In this document: positions 1 to 8,436 of the stretch, in pieces
Position numbering within the stretch: position 1 is the stretch's first letter
Layout of the letters: each line of letters starts with the position of its first letter
Assembly: GCA_963969495.1 (NCBI GenBank)
Contig: OZ018331.1
Location: 147,852,387 to 147,916,386, forward strand
Length of the DNA stretch: 64,000 nucleotides
Direction: 5' to 3'
From: Ceratothoa steindachneri
Lineage: Eukaryota; Arthropoda; Malacostraca; Isopoda; Cymothoidae
The notes under the pieces: generated by a model
Seen by the model: the letters and a program-made list of their open reading frames with translations, nothing else
What the model was told of the DNA's origin: nothing
Databases searched by the model: none
Program-made: the position numbers and the translations under genes

Positions 1-77
1 TGCTGTTGAACGTTGGTCAAACGTTGCACTCTTGTTATTTTCCAATCTCCGTCTTTTGACTGTTTTTTTCCAGATTC

Positions 78-278
78 TCAAAGTATTCCCCTGGTTTGTA
101 AGACATATGTGAATGAAAGTTGTGCAAATTTTTCTTCATTGATTCTTTTTAAAGACTCGGCAGTCAGTACTTTCATACAGACGACACAGTGAGGTTTCTT
201 TTTTCCTTTTTCCTCTATTTCTGTGAAGCCATAATTAAGGAACTCTGCCTGATATGTCCTTTTCCTTGCTGATGCCAT
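78..278 (-). pseudogene. BED-type zinc finger / hAT-like transposase N-terminal remnant
   Basis: A 66-codon open frame starts with ATG at 278 on the minus strand. The peptide begins MASARKRTYQAEFLNYGF and carries a CVVC pair followed by the LTAESLK stretch. This matches the N-terminus of the hAT-derived SCAND3/ZBED/FAM200 group, where a BED finger (CxxC ... HxxxH) binds DNA. After AESLK the sequence departs from the expected helix and histidines and stops, so the finger is incomplete. No catalytic hAT domain follows within the window, which ends just downstream on this strand. It is most likely a truncated transposon or the first exon of a transposase-derived gene. The family call rests on motif memory only. 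Confidence 0.45.
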
Positions 279-1170
279 CTGAAAATGAAAGACAAATCCA
301 TCACATTCTTTAGGTCTTTTGACTTCTATTTTTCGAAAAATAAAAAATTATTTAGTGACGAATTTAAGAGTTTAGATTAAAACTTTAAAATTACATAACA
401 TAAAATCAAACCACAACTCACAACCATAAAAATTCAAACAATAAGACTTAAAAAGAGTGAGCATTACATCTGTAGAGGTTGCAGGAAATTTTCTTAAATA
501 GAGTTAAACTCGTTAAAAAACTTTCTTTTAATATAAAATAATTCATTAAAATAAAAATTCGATAAATAAATGAAAAATATAATAGTTAACCTTAAAAAAG
601 TGAGAAATGGCCACTAGACAGCTGATGGGACAATTAGGCCCCTTACAAATAAACTAAAATATCCTAAAGTCTAAACTAATTTTATATTTATTTATTTAAC
701 TTTTGTTGAATTTTAATCACAAAAGTTTATACAGAAACGTAAATATTATAGATTATATCTTAACTTACCTTATGGAAATAATTATTATATCACTTGATCA
801 GCTCTACTAATTCATCAACTACTCTGAAAGAGGCATGTTCAAAACATGGCAAAATGCCACTTAATTAGGAGAAATGTTGCCAGATTTTTACCGAGAAATA
901 GAAAAAAGGCTCTTCGATGCATTCTTTTTCTCCAACTTCCATATTCGTTTCCCTCACTTAGCACATCCACATCCATAGCACATCCATTACCCCCCAATTT
1001 TTCTAAATTACCCCATTTGGGTAAATTACCTCTGTTCCCCGACCACTGCTTTAGTGCAATAATTTTTAGAAACTTATTTTGGGAAAAGTTTGGCTTCACG
1101 TATATTGCCGAGTAAATTTCGTTACGTCAATAGCCCCGTTCGCGTGTTACGTTCTCCCTAGTAAGATAAC
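279..1170. other. AT-rich non-coding stretch
   Basis: I see no supported gene here. Short ORFs at 839-1115 occur on both strands and overlap as mirror images without any recognisable motif. The last ~300 bases precede the gag start of the LTR element and may be its leader, but no LTR sequence is recognisable. Confidence 0.5.
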
Positions 1171-1173
1171 AAG

Positions 1174-1236
1174 ATGTCTTCTTCGTTTGACCGTTTCAAG
1201 AGTCAAGGAGAGTCGTTGGGCCTGAATTGGAATTAG
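1174..1236 (+). pseudogene. gag: gag N-terminus of LTR element copy A
   Basis: The ATG at 1174 starts a 20-codon frame beginning MSSSFDRFKSQGESLGL and ending at TAG 1234-1236. It lines up with the gag start of copy B at 43030 (MTQFEIFKAQGESCGLSGKE), including the same spacing of FK-QGES-GL. A premature stop and the junction to the tandem array at 1281 truncate the protein. The assignment is by similarity between the two copies in this window. Confidence 0.7.
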
Positions 1237-1408
1237 GCCGTAATCAATTGGAGTAAATGTCAATTAGTTCCAGGGCCGAACTCCACAGTTCCGGTCAGTA
1301 AGATTATCCATCTTTAAAAAAGGAGAAGATTTTGGATTTTATCTTACGTATTTCGAGAATATCTTTTAAATCAACAATTGGGACATTGAGGTAGATGGTG
1401 TCGCTAAA

Positions 1409-1774
1409 TTGCACCCCCTCCTAAACTCTCAATTGAGAGACATATTCATTTCGCTTCCATCAAAGTCCACTGTGGACTATTCTACCCTCAAGTCTGAACT
1501 CTTAGCTGACGTAAATATGACCCTAGACTCCTATCGTGCCCGTTTCCGTCACGAAAAGATCCGACCCGGTCAGACCTTTCGCCATTTTGGGTATACCCTC
1601 CAAAAACACCTCCAATCTAGGTTAGATGCGTGTAAAGTTGCCCAAGAGTACGAGTCCCTTCTAGACTTCGTCCTAATTAATCAATTCTTAACTTCCCTGA
1701 CCTCTGAAGTCTGTGCCTTCATTAAGAACAAGCGCTGCTCTACGTTCAAGGAACTCCACAGTTCCGGTCAGTAA
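1409..1774 (+). pseudogene. gag: gag capsid segment, unit 1 (type A)
   Basis: An open frame without ATG encodes a capsid C-terminal-like domain. Recognisable stretches are YRARFRHEKIRPGQTF, LLDFVLINQFLTSL and a charged VCAFIKNKRCSTFKE helix. This layout (R-x-RF, then an LxxQFLxxL helix and a final acidic/basic helix) resembles the SCAN domain and the capsid C-terminus of Gmr1-like Gypsy elements. Type A residues are RHEKIRPGQTFRH and LQKHLQS. The frame runs 21 codons past the unit border and stops at TAA. The upstream half of the unit (ILDFILRISRISFKST) is in another frame. Confidence 0.7.
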
Positions 1775-1881
1775 GATTATCCGTCTTTAAAAAAGGAAAA
1801 GATTTTGGATTTTATCTTACGTATTTCGAGAATATCTTTTAAATCAACAATTGGGACATTGAAGTAGATGGTGTCGTCAAA

Positions 1882-2247
1882 TTGCACCCCCTCCTAAAGT
1901 CTCAATTGAGAGACATATTCATTTCGCTTCCATCAAAGTCCACTGTGGACTATTCTACCCTCAAGTCTGAACTCTTAGCTGACGTAAATATGACCCTAGA
2001 CTCCTATCGTGCCCGTTTCTGTCACGAAAAGATCCGACGCGGTCAGAACTTTCACCATTTTGGGTATACCCTCCAGCTACACCTCCAATTTAGGTTAGAT
2101 GCGTGTAAAGTTGCCCAAGAGTACGAGTCCCTTCTAGACTTCGTCCTAATTAATCAATTCTTAACTTCCCTGACCTCTGAAGTCTGTGCCTTCATTAAGA
2201 ACAAGCGCTGCTCTACGTTCAAGGAACTCCACAGTTCCGGTCAGTAA
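1882..2247 (+). pseudogene. gag: gag capsid segment, unit 2 (type B)
   Basis: Same capsid domain as unit 1 with type B substitutions: CHEKIRRGQNFHH instead of RHEKIRPGQTFRH, and LQLHLQF instead of LQKHLQS. The frame is open for 121 codons from an internal TTG. Most A/B differences are amino-acid changing, including R to C and P to R, so the two types probably diverged as separate copies before the dimer was amplified. That history is inference. Confidence 0.7.
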
Positions 2248-2354
2248 GATTATCCGTCTTTAAAAAAGGAGAAGATTTTGGATTTTATCTTACGTATTTC
2301 GAGAATATCTTTTAAATCAACAATTGGGACATTGAGGTAGATGGTGTCGCTAAA

Positions 2355-2720
2355 TTGCACCCCCTCCTAAACTCTCAATTGAGAGACATATTCATTTCGC
2401 TTCCATCAAAGTCCACTGTGGACTATTCTACCCTCAAGTCTGAACTCTTAGCTGACGTAAATATGACCCTAGACTCCTATCGTGCCCGTTTCCGTCACGA
2501 AAAGATCCGACCCGGTCAGACCTTTCGCCATTTTGGGTATACCCTCCAGAAACACCTCCAATTTAGGTTAGATGCGTGTAAAGTTGCCCAAGAGTACGAG
2601 TCCCTTCTAGACTTCGTCCTAATTAATCAATTCTTAACTTCCCTGACCTCTGAAGTCTGTGCATTCATTAAGAACAAGCGCTGCTCTACGTTCAAGGAAC
2701 TCCACAGTTCCGGTCAGTAA
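2355..2720 (+). pseudogene. gag: gag capsid segment, unit 3 (type A)
   Basis: Type A unit, with RHEKIRPGQTFRH and LQKHLQF. It shows a small hybrid feature: the LQF ending is shared with type B units whereas units 1 and 5 have LQS. This suggests limited gene conversion between A and B units. A private T-to-G or C-to-A change also appears as TGTGCATTCAT near 2660. Confidence 0.7.
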
Positions 2721-2827
2721 GATTATCCGTCTTTAAAAAAGGAGAAGATTTTGGATTTTATCTTACGTATTTCGAGAATATCTTTTAAATCAACAATTGG
2801 GACATTGAAGTAGATGGTGTCGTCAAA

Positions 2828-3193
2828 TTGCACCCCCTCCTAAAGTCTCAATTGAGAGACATATTCATTTCGCTTCCATCAAAGTCCACTGTGGACTATT
2901 CTACCCTCAAGTCTGAACTCTTAGCTGACGTAAATATGACCCTAGACTCCTATCGTGCCCGTTTCTGTCACGAAAAGATCCGACGCGGTCAGAACTTTCA
3001 CCATTTTGGGTATACCCTCCAGCTACACCTCCAATTTAGGTTAGATGCGTGTAAAGTTGCCCAAGAGTACGAGTCCCTTCTAGACTTCGTCCTAATTAAT
3101 CAATTCTTAACTTCCCTGACCTCTGAAGTCTGTGCCTTCATTAAGAACAAGCGCTGCTCTACGTTCAAGGAACTCCACAGTTCCGGTCAGTAA
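2828..3193 (+). pseudogene. gag: gag capsid segment, unit 4 (type B)
   Basis: Type B unit with the same 121-residue translation as unit 2. This identity at a distance of 946 bp, across an intervening type A unit, is the clearest sign that a dimer and not a monomer was duplicated. Confidence 0.7.
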
Positions 3194-3300
3194 GATTATC
3201 CGTCTTTAAAAAAGGAGAAGATTTTGGATTTTATCTTACGTATTTCGAGAATATCTTTTAAATCAACAATTGGGACATTGAGGCAGATGGTGTCGCTAAA

Positions 3301-3780
3301 TTGCACCCCCTCCTAAACTCTCAATTGAGAGACATATTCATTTCGCTTCCATCAAAGTCCACTGTGGACTATTCTACCCTCAAGTCTGAACTCTTAGCTG
3401 ACGTAAATATGACCCTAGACTCCTATCGTGCCCGTTTCCGTCACGAAAAGATCCGACCCGGTCAGACCTTTCGCCATTTTGGGTATACCCTCCAGAAACA
3501 CCTCCAATCTAGGTTAGATGCGTGTAAAGTTGCCCAAGAGTACGAGTCCCTTCTAGACTTCGTCCTAATTAATCAATTCTTAACTTCCCTGACCTCTGAA
3601 GTCTGTGCCTTCATTAAGAACAAGCGCTGCTCTACGTTCAAGGAATGCCTAGAAGAGGCTGATGTTTATGCAAATAGCTATAACTTGTCCTCCAAAGTCA
3701 ATAAGAAGCTCCCCCGTCTCCTCCCAAGTTTAAGATTAATAACTACAGACTCCCTCCAAGAAATACTCTTAGACTCGTGA
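3301..3780 (+). pseudogene. gag: gag capsid segment, unit 5 (type A), continuing into downstream gag
   Basis: The last unit has type A residues and passes its border without a stop into the original downstream gag sequence (ECLEEADVYANSYNL), which shows what the ancestral gag looked like after the capsid domain. The frame is 159 codons long and ends at TGA 3778-3780. The acidic EEAD helix after the capsid is expected for the end of a SCAN-like/capsid C-terminal domain. A frameshift then separates it from the zinc knuckle at 3875. Confidence 0.75.
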
Positions 3781-3868
3781 AAGCACAAGGCCCCTCGAAC
3801 CCTAGGAAGCAGAAGACAATAAACCCATAATTAACACTCCCCCCGCGTCGTCATTCCCCAGAAGGCAG

Positions 3869-4081
3869 ATAATCTGTTTCACGTGCGGAATAGAAGGTCA
3901 TGTATGCACGAACTGCCCCCAAAATTCTCAATTTAGAAGCGTGTCCTCCCATCAGGTACGCCAAGTTAGTGTCAATCCTGCTCCTCCTTCGTCTCTTCAA
4001 GATACCCCTACGTCTCTCGCGTTGACCAACAACTCCGGTCACCAAGTAAATTTTCTCTTTAATAAGAAAATGGAGCCGTGA
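3869..4081 (+). pseudogene. gag: gag nucleocapsid zinc knuckle of copy A
   Basis: The frame reads IICFTCGIEGHVCTNCPQNS, a CCHC knuckle (C-x2-C-x4-H-x4-C) that would bind the element RNA. The matching block in copy B is CFTCGVENHMSWNCPQNS. About 50 further residues follow to TGA 4079-4081, rich in Ser, Pro and Asn as in a gag tail. The knuckle itself is intact; only the reading frame linking it to the capsid is broken. Confidence 0.8.
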
Positions 4082-4223
4082 ACGGATGCCGTGTGTCCAC
4101 TCTTGTAGGTGGGTGCACACACATCGTGGTATACGAGAATTTACTTCCCCCAGTCGGTCCTGACCACCAAAGGTTCGCTGTGATCCATGATTACCTCGGC
4201 CGAGCGAATCGTTTCCTTATTGT
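4078..4223 (+). pseudogene. Retropepsin-like protease fragment lacking the DTG active site
   Basis: This reads NGCRVSTLVGGCTHIVVYENLLP and then HDYLGRANRF. It aligns with copy B, where the same place reads VSTLVRDTGCTCFIV and carries the catalytic Asp-Thr-Gly (43664-43672). In copy A the R-D-T residues are gone and only GGCT remains, so the aspartic protease cannot work. The fragment ends where the antisense RT element begins at about 4224. Homology between the two copies is clear; the protease call rests on the DTG in copy B and its position just after the knuckle. Confidence 0.7.
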
Positions 4224-4490
4224 TTTTTTTTTATTTAGCCATTCTCCTTTTTGGAGACATGACAACCATTTATTGAAAAATACAAATTTTTCCTTACATG
4301 GAAGGAAGGTAGTAAAAAGGGGGAAAAGCTATATAAAACTAATTTCGCGAGAGAAACAAAAGAGATGTAGTGTAGAGTTGAGCAGGGGTGGGCGGTCGGG
4401 GAGACGAAGTTTTTTTTCGGCCAAAAAACGGAGAGGTGGGCGTACGGTAGGAGTCGGCGAGCGAATTTGCCCGTCCCAGGTCCTCACTGT

Positions 4491-4500
4491 CTTATATAGG
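4491..4500 (-). promoter_or_regulatory. TATA-like box just 3' of the RNase H frame
   Basis: On the minus strand the sequence reads CCTATATAAG followed 25-35 bases later by a G/C-rich stretch. It lies immediately after the coding end, where a promoter makes sense only if the element has a terminally redundant or circular template. Functional assignment is inference from the motif. Confidence 0.35.
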
Positions 4501-4506
4501 CAGAGC

Positions 4507-4929
4507 CTAAGGCATATAGGACTGGGCATACCCGGAGTGAAACGAAGGTTCCTCCCAGGTTCGGGACGGGCCGTCCGCCGGATTCCGCAAGGATCGAACG
4601 TAGCGAACGTTTTTGGCCGAAATCCTCCAGGTGGTAGAGAAGTCGGCCAGGGCATCAGCTGAAAGGAGGCGAAGGATGTCTGGGGCAATTTTGCCCCTTT
4701 TGATGTTGGGAATGGCTGGTTGACAGTCCGAGAGAATGCGTGCTCGAGGGAAGAGGAGGAGGGTCATGATGAGAGCCACGCTTTCTAAATGGAAGGCGAA
4801 CTTGGGTACTTGTAAAAGCTGAGCGGGGAAAACCCAAGACTCGCCCTGGGCTGTTATGGCGATGCCTGAAAGGCACGCATCGCAGGCCACCGACAAGGCT
4901 GATGCTTGGGGCTGCGCCAAGGGCACCAA
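4507..4929 (-). pseudogene. RNase H domain of the inserted element
   Basis: The 140-codon frame contains a typical set of RNase H carboxylates in order: Asp in ACDACLSGIA, Glu in HLESVALIM, Asp in ILSDCQPAIP and Asp in RNPADGPSR. The last motif (NPAD-x-PSR) is the form seen at the end of hepadnaviral and many DIRS-type RNase H domains. The frame ends at 4507 with no integrase behind it, only about 280 bases of non-coding sequence. The chain from RT to RNase H is broken by one frameshift. Confidence 0.7.
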
Positions 4930-5553
4930 ATGGTGTCGATGAGGTCAATTAACGCCGTTAGCCTGGCGTCTTGGTGTCCGTGCTGCCTGGCCTTGCTACA
5001 CAGCTGTACCCAGATGAAGGGAAGGTTTAGTACTGGGACGACTAAGTTTAAGAGTCCACCGAGCCTTTGCCAGAACTTGTGGTTGAGGTCTGGGTAGTCT
5101 GTGTATCCAAGAGCCCTGGTGGTTTTGGAGGCCATTTTGGCAGTGAGGCGAACTCTGGAATTTTTCAGGTCAATTAATATGCCGAGGTATTCCAATTGCC
5201 TACACGGAGTAAGTACAGATTTGGGGTAGTCAATAGCCAGGCTGGAGTCCAAGAAGCGGCTAAGGACATTCAGAACCTGATCCAGAGGTCCTATAATCAG
5301 GAAATCGTCCAGATAGGTGAATGCCTGGCATCCTTCCGCTTTGGCGAAGTTGTTCGCGACTGCTTCCATTATTTGTTGCATAATGTAAGGGGCCCCTGTG
5401 AAACCCATAGGCAGTCTCTTGAACCTCCAGTATTCCTTTCCAATTCTAATTGCAAATTGGTGGCGAGCATGTTCATGCAAAGGAATGTGGTAGAAACCAC
5501 TGGCTAAGTCTAACTTGATGGCGTAGTCCGTTGGTGCTGCTGTCTTGAGGACT
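4854..5553 (-). pseudogene. Reverse transcriptase palm and thumb of the inserted element
   Basis: After the frameshift near 5555 the frame continues with KLDLASGFYHIPL (catalytic motif A Asp), RFKRLPMGFTGAPY (motif B), FTYLDDFLIIG (motif C, Y-x-DD box intact), YLGILID and a thumb-like LGGLLNLVVPVL. The compact spacing between motifs B and C and the form of the thumb resemble DIRS and pararetroviral RTs more than LINEs. The catalytic aspartates are all present. Another shift near 4930 separates it from RNase H. Confidence 0.75.
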
Positions 5554-7261
5554 TTTTAATGTTGGGAAGTTGGAAAGAAGGAGCTTTGAAGGCTGGTGTC
5601 AGAAGTGACATGTCGTATATGAGCCTCATAGTTCCATTAGGTTTCGCAACTCCGAACACCCGGTGCGTCCGGGGGATGTTTTCTGATTTCTCGATGATGC
5701 CGGCCTGTTCCAAGGTATGAATTGCCGGAAGCATTTTTTCCGAGCTGGGCGCATAGCTGTGATATGTCGTGGGAAGGAATATTTTAACACCTTTACCCTG
5801 GGCCGCCTTTGTAATGTTATTAACGGCCGGGACGTAGCTAAGATCGCCTGGAGGGCCTTGCTCTAATTTTCCGAAAAAATTTGTGATTTTGGGTTGAAGA
5901 GGATCCAAAATCGGCGAGGGTTGATCGTTGTCGTCCTCGGTGGTGCCCTTGTCCTTGTTCTTATCCTTGGTGCCCTTGGTGCCAGTTTTTCCTTGGTTGC
6001 TGGGATCTTTTATGTCCGGGGGACCACTAGCAACAAAGTTTCGCGGGTCCCAATCCAAGGAGTCCGATGTTGAATAGTCTGAGGGACTTTCGGAGATTAC
6101 TGACTGCACTGGGGAATCGGGACGTTCTTCTCTTACAAGGGCAATTTGTGAATTTACAACTGGTACACATGGCGATAAGTGGAGTCCACCCAATTCTTGG
6201 GCCATATCCTCGAAGTACGTCCTTAGGTTATACCCAGGAGAGGAGTCACTGATTTCGCGATAGTCGTCCACTCCTATATCGATCAATTCACTAATATTAA
6301 CCACCGGGGGAGACACTGGGGCATCAAAATTGGTGCCTGGTAGGTGTAACACCGGGGGATCACAATAGGAAGGGTCACGTATGGAGAGGTCACTGAAGGC
6401 GAGTTCCAGGTCGTCAAGAGTGCTGGTGGTACTTGCTGTATCTCCCGTATCCTCATCCTCGATACTAGGGCCGCTACTTCCGAGCTCTTGCAGGATTCCT
6501 CCCGCGAGGAGGAGGCCTCCGGGCATTTCCCTGTCCGCGTCTCGGACCCATTGGAGCCTGTGGGGCGAATGCCTCGCTGCGTGCTGGGCGAGGGGCCCAT
6601 CCAGTGCGTGCGGTTGTATTCCTGATCGTAACGTGGCTCGCTCTCTGGCATCTCGGAGGGCTGGTCCCCACCCGTAGTGGATCACGAGGTAGTACAATCT
6701 TAGTCTCTGCCGCAGAGACTGCCTCTCTATTGAGTAGAGGTAAGATCGGACCCGGTACAGGGTGAGAAGTTGAGCTATCTCTTCTCTATCCCTTCGCTTA
6801 AACGCTGAGGCGTTAATTTGGGCGGCAAGATCCTCTGTTATCACTCTCCAGTTCACGTCGTCTGGCGGTGATGGATCCCGGCAGGCGGCCGGAGGAACTG
6901 GAAGGCCTGCAGCCCGACCAGGAGTGGTCGGGGTCAGCGGTAGGTCACCCGTAGGTGGAGGCTGTGCCGCAGCCCCCGCTGGCGGGAGATTGCGGTGCCT
7001 CGAGGCCTGAGGTGTTTTCTGCTCCCGAGAAGATGGCCTGCCCGTACCGGCGGGGAAGGCCACAGGGAGATGGAAGGCCGTAGGGGTCGGACCCTGAAGA
7101 GCTGAAGGCGCTCTCTCACTTGTGGCGCCGATGTCGTCTTCCGCGTTGATTGGTGACGAGACGGGTGAGAGATGCAACCTGGTGATGTAGTCTGGCAGAG
7201 GGTAGTCCGAGGCCGCTGAATCCTGGGGCTGTAGCGTCGAAGTGGTAGCAGAACCAATCAA
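5510..7261 (-). pseudogene. N-terminal region plus RT fingers of the inserted RT-RNase H protein
   Basis: A 583-codon open frame; the first few codons are host LTR-element sequence, so the insert is probably 5'-truncated. Order from the N-terminus: a Pro/Ala-rich stretch (about residues 60-130), a helix-rich basic domain (about 133-235, with LLTLYRVRSYLYSIERQS), an acidic Ser/Asp-rich linker (about 265-440), a Lys/Thr-Gly-rich segment, then the start of RT. The RT part shows the conserved KPNGTMRLIYDMSLL (finger motif K-x-D/N-G-x-x-R) followed by a lysine codon run where a single-base shift at about 5555 breaks the frame. The helix-rich domain could be a capsid or a terminal-protein-like domain; I cannot decide. 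The N-terminal part is not recognised. Confidence 0.6.
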
Positions 7262-7709
7262 GTTTTGCTCTGTACTAATTGGACAGAGCCCCCAGGCTAC
7301 AAGTTACCCGGTAGCACAACCCGTAGTACCCCTTTCCCAGGCCGCCAAGGCGGCTTCCCTGGAACCCGTTCCTTTAGAAAACCCCGTCTATCCGGTGATG
7401 GAGACCCTCCAGAACGAGGATTTTGCCCACGCCCAAAAGGGGTGCGCAACTCTTCTCCCTCTTTGGGAGAAAGCCAGGACTCAGGAGCAAGACTCTTTCC
7501 GTGGTGCAAAAGGCAGCTCATACCTTGCCACGGATGAGCTGTTACATCGAAAATGTTCCCATGGAACCGAACCTGAATCAGACTCCTATTGTGTTCCCCA
7601 CTCTCACGTACCCCAAGTACTCCAGATTTCTCATGATAGTTTATTCTCCGGTTATTTTAGTCAAAATAAAACCTCTCAGAGGATTTTTAAGTATTTTCAT
7701 TGACCAGGT
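7242..7709 (+). pseudogene. pol spacer and integrase zinc-binding (HHCC) domain of copy A
   Basis: The LTR element resumes with AEPIKFCSVLIGQSPQ (IAPIKFCSVLIGQSPQ-type in copy B). After a variable proline-rich spacer comes FAHAQKGCATLLPLWEKA and then YLATDELLHRKC, which leads directly into HVPQVLQISHDSLFSGYFSQ. This last part holds the two His of the H-x-H-x30-C-x2-C zinc-binding domain found at the integrase N-terminus. The first frame stops at 7703 and a shift carries on to the Cys pair (EYCKSCDACQR). There is no RT or RNase H between protease and integrase, and the join reads smoothly, so this is probably the natural PR-IN order and not a deletion. Confidence 0.75.
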
Positions 7710-8105
7710 GCGGCCAGAGAAATTGCAGAGTACTGCAAATCATGCGATGCCTGCCAAAGGATATCTGCAAAAGGGCGCGTCAAGCCAGCCCCCTCTTTAG
7801 AAAAGCCTAATCATTTTTGGAACCTTTTTCTCGTGTGGCCATTGAGCTTATTGGCCCCATTTATCTCCCGTCGAGTGAAGGAGACGGTTATGCCCTCACT
7901 TTGGTCGACTTCGCTACCCGTTTTTTTGAGGCAGTTTCCCTTAAGCGCATTGATAGCGTTTCGTGCGCCGAATCCCTCATTTGCAATTTTTTTCTCGGGT
8001 AGGAATTCCTAAAGAGGTATTGTCGGATCGAGGAAGACAATTTACCTCCGAGCTTATGGAATATATAGGAAAACTCCTCATAATAAAACCTCTGTTTACC
8101 AGCGG
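7710..8105 (+). pseudogene. Integrase catalytic core of copy A
   Basis: Across several frames one reads YCKSCDACQRISAKGRVKPAP (Cys pair and linker), then VAIELIGPIYLPSSEGDGYALT, LVDFATRFFEAVSLKRIDSV and, after another shift, EVLSDRGRQFTSEL. These are the first and second blocks of the DDE core. The first catalytic Asp (normally DLIGP) is Glu here, and the second Asp is present in SDRGRQF. The block with the third acidic residue (E) is missing: the sequence passes from SGHR directly to AYQNAEVNLEKN. The enzyme is inactive. Confidence 0.75.
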
Positions 8106-8107
8106 AC

Positions 8108-8431
8108 ATCGCGTACCAAAATGCTGAGGTAAATTTGGAGAAGAATCGAACTTATTTCGATTTAAAGGCGAAGGAAATAAGATTTAAGCCTGGCGATGAG
8201 GTGCTGTTGCTACTTCCCACAGAGAGTAACAAACTCCTGAGCCAGTGGAATGGCGCCTTTTCCGTTTTAGAGGTAAAAGGACCAGTGGATTACCTGATTC
8301 GTACCGACGAAAATCTCCATCGATTACCTTTGAGGAAAAAAAAGAATCCTCTTTCAGTAGAATTCCGAGAATTTCCACATTCTCCGTCGAACATCATCTT
8401 TGAAGTTTGGCTATCTTCATCGAAAGGTTAG
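8108..8431 (+). pseudogene. Integrase C-terminal domain of copy A
   Basis: The frame reads EKNRTYFDLKAKEIRFKPGDEVLLLLP, then LLSQWNGAFSVLEVKGPVDYLI. The FKPGDEVLLL strand followed by W-x-G-x-F/Y-x-V is the GPY/F-type C-terminal domain of Gypsy integrases, which contacts DNA. It stays open to 8431. After this no RT of the family appears, so the element is truncated 3' of integrase if its order is PR-IN-RT-RH. Confidence 0.7.
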
Positions 8432-8436
8432 TGCGG

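Larger units (their letters stand above)
1281..3645 (+). repeat. Five-unit 473-bp tandem array of the gag capsid segment, alternating A-B-A-B-A
   Basis: Five units of exactly 473 bp lie at 1281-1753, 1754-2226, 2227-2699, 2700-3172 and 3173-3645. Each starts CTCCACAGTTCCGGTCAG and ends TTCAAGGAA. Units 1, 3 and 5 share variants (GTCGCTAAATTG, AAACTCTC, TTCCGTCACG, CCCGGTCAGACC). Units 2 and 4 share a different set (GTCGTCAAATTG, AAAGTCTC, TTCTGTCACG, CGCGGTCAGAAC). The basic repeat is therefore a 946-bp dimer. The two outer junctions both fall at a GAA trinucleotide (1278-1280 and 3643-3645), which suggests microhomology-mediated or unequal exchange. All five units keep a 121-codon capsid frame open. 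Confidence 0.95.
4224..7235 (-). mobile_element. ~3.0-kb antisense RT-RNase H element inserted in the protease region of copy A
   Basis: Comparison with copy B shows the LTR element is interrupted: host sequence stops near 4223 (GTTTCCTTATTG) and resumes near 7231-7245 (GTAGCAGAACCAATCAAG, matching GTAGCACCCATAAAATTC at about 43831). About 50 bases of expected host sequence are missing. The insert is read on the minus strand as one long protein (N-terminal unknown domain, RT, RNase H), broken by two frameshifts. No protease, integrase, endonuclease or tyrosine recombinase is visible. The 3' end has an AATAAA at about 4273 and an A-rich end (T-run at 4224-4232). The organisation is unlike ordinary Gypsy, Copia or LINE elements and closer to DIRS-like or hepadnavirus-like RT-RNase H proteins. 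Exact ends are approximate. Confidence 0.7.
1174..8431 (+). mobile_element. Gypsy-type (Gmr1-like) LTR retrotransposon, copy A, decayed and nested
   Basis: This is the internal region of a Gypsy-class element of the same family as the complete insertion at 41119-47073. Shared blocks show the relationship: the gag start (FKSQGESLGL here, FKAQGESCGL in the other copy), the CCHC knuckle (CFTCGIEGH / CFTCGVENH), the protease-region block (NGCRVSTLV, HDYLGRANRF) and the pol spacer (IKFCSVLIGQSPQ). Order is gag, a five-fold tandem array of the capsid segment, zinc knuckle, broken protease, a foreign 3-kb insertion, spacer, integrase zinc-binding domain, core and C-terminus. No RT or RNase H of this family is present. 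I cannot find LTRs flanking it. Stops, frameshifts and loss of the protease active site make it non-functional. Confidence 0.8.

Noticed and set aside
839..1115. Mirror-image ORFs on both strands (86 and 89 codons)
   Set aside because: No family motif, and one is simply the antisense of the other; both are likely chance.
7264..7542. Alternative ORFs overlapping the LTR-element spacer
   Set aside because: Similarity to copy B (IKFCSVLIGQSPQ) fixes the true frame; the others are shadows.
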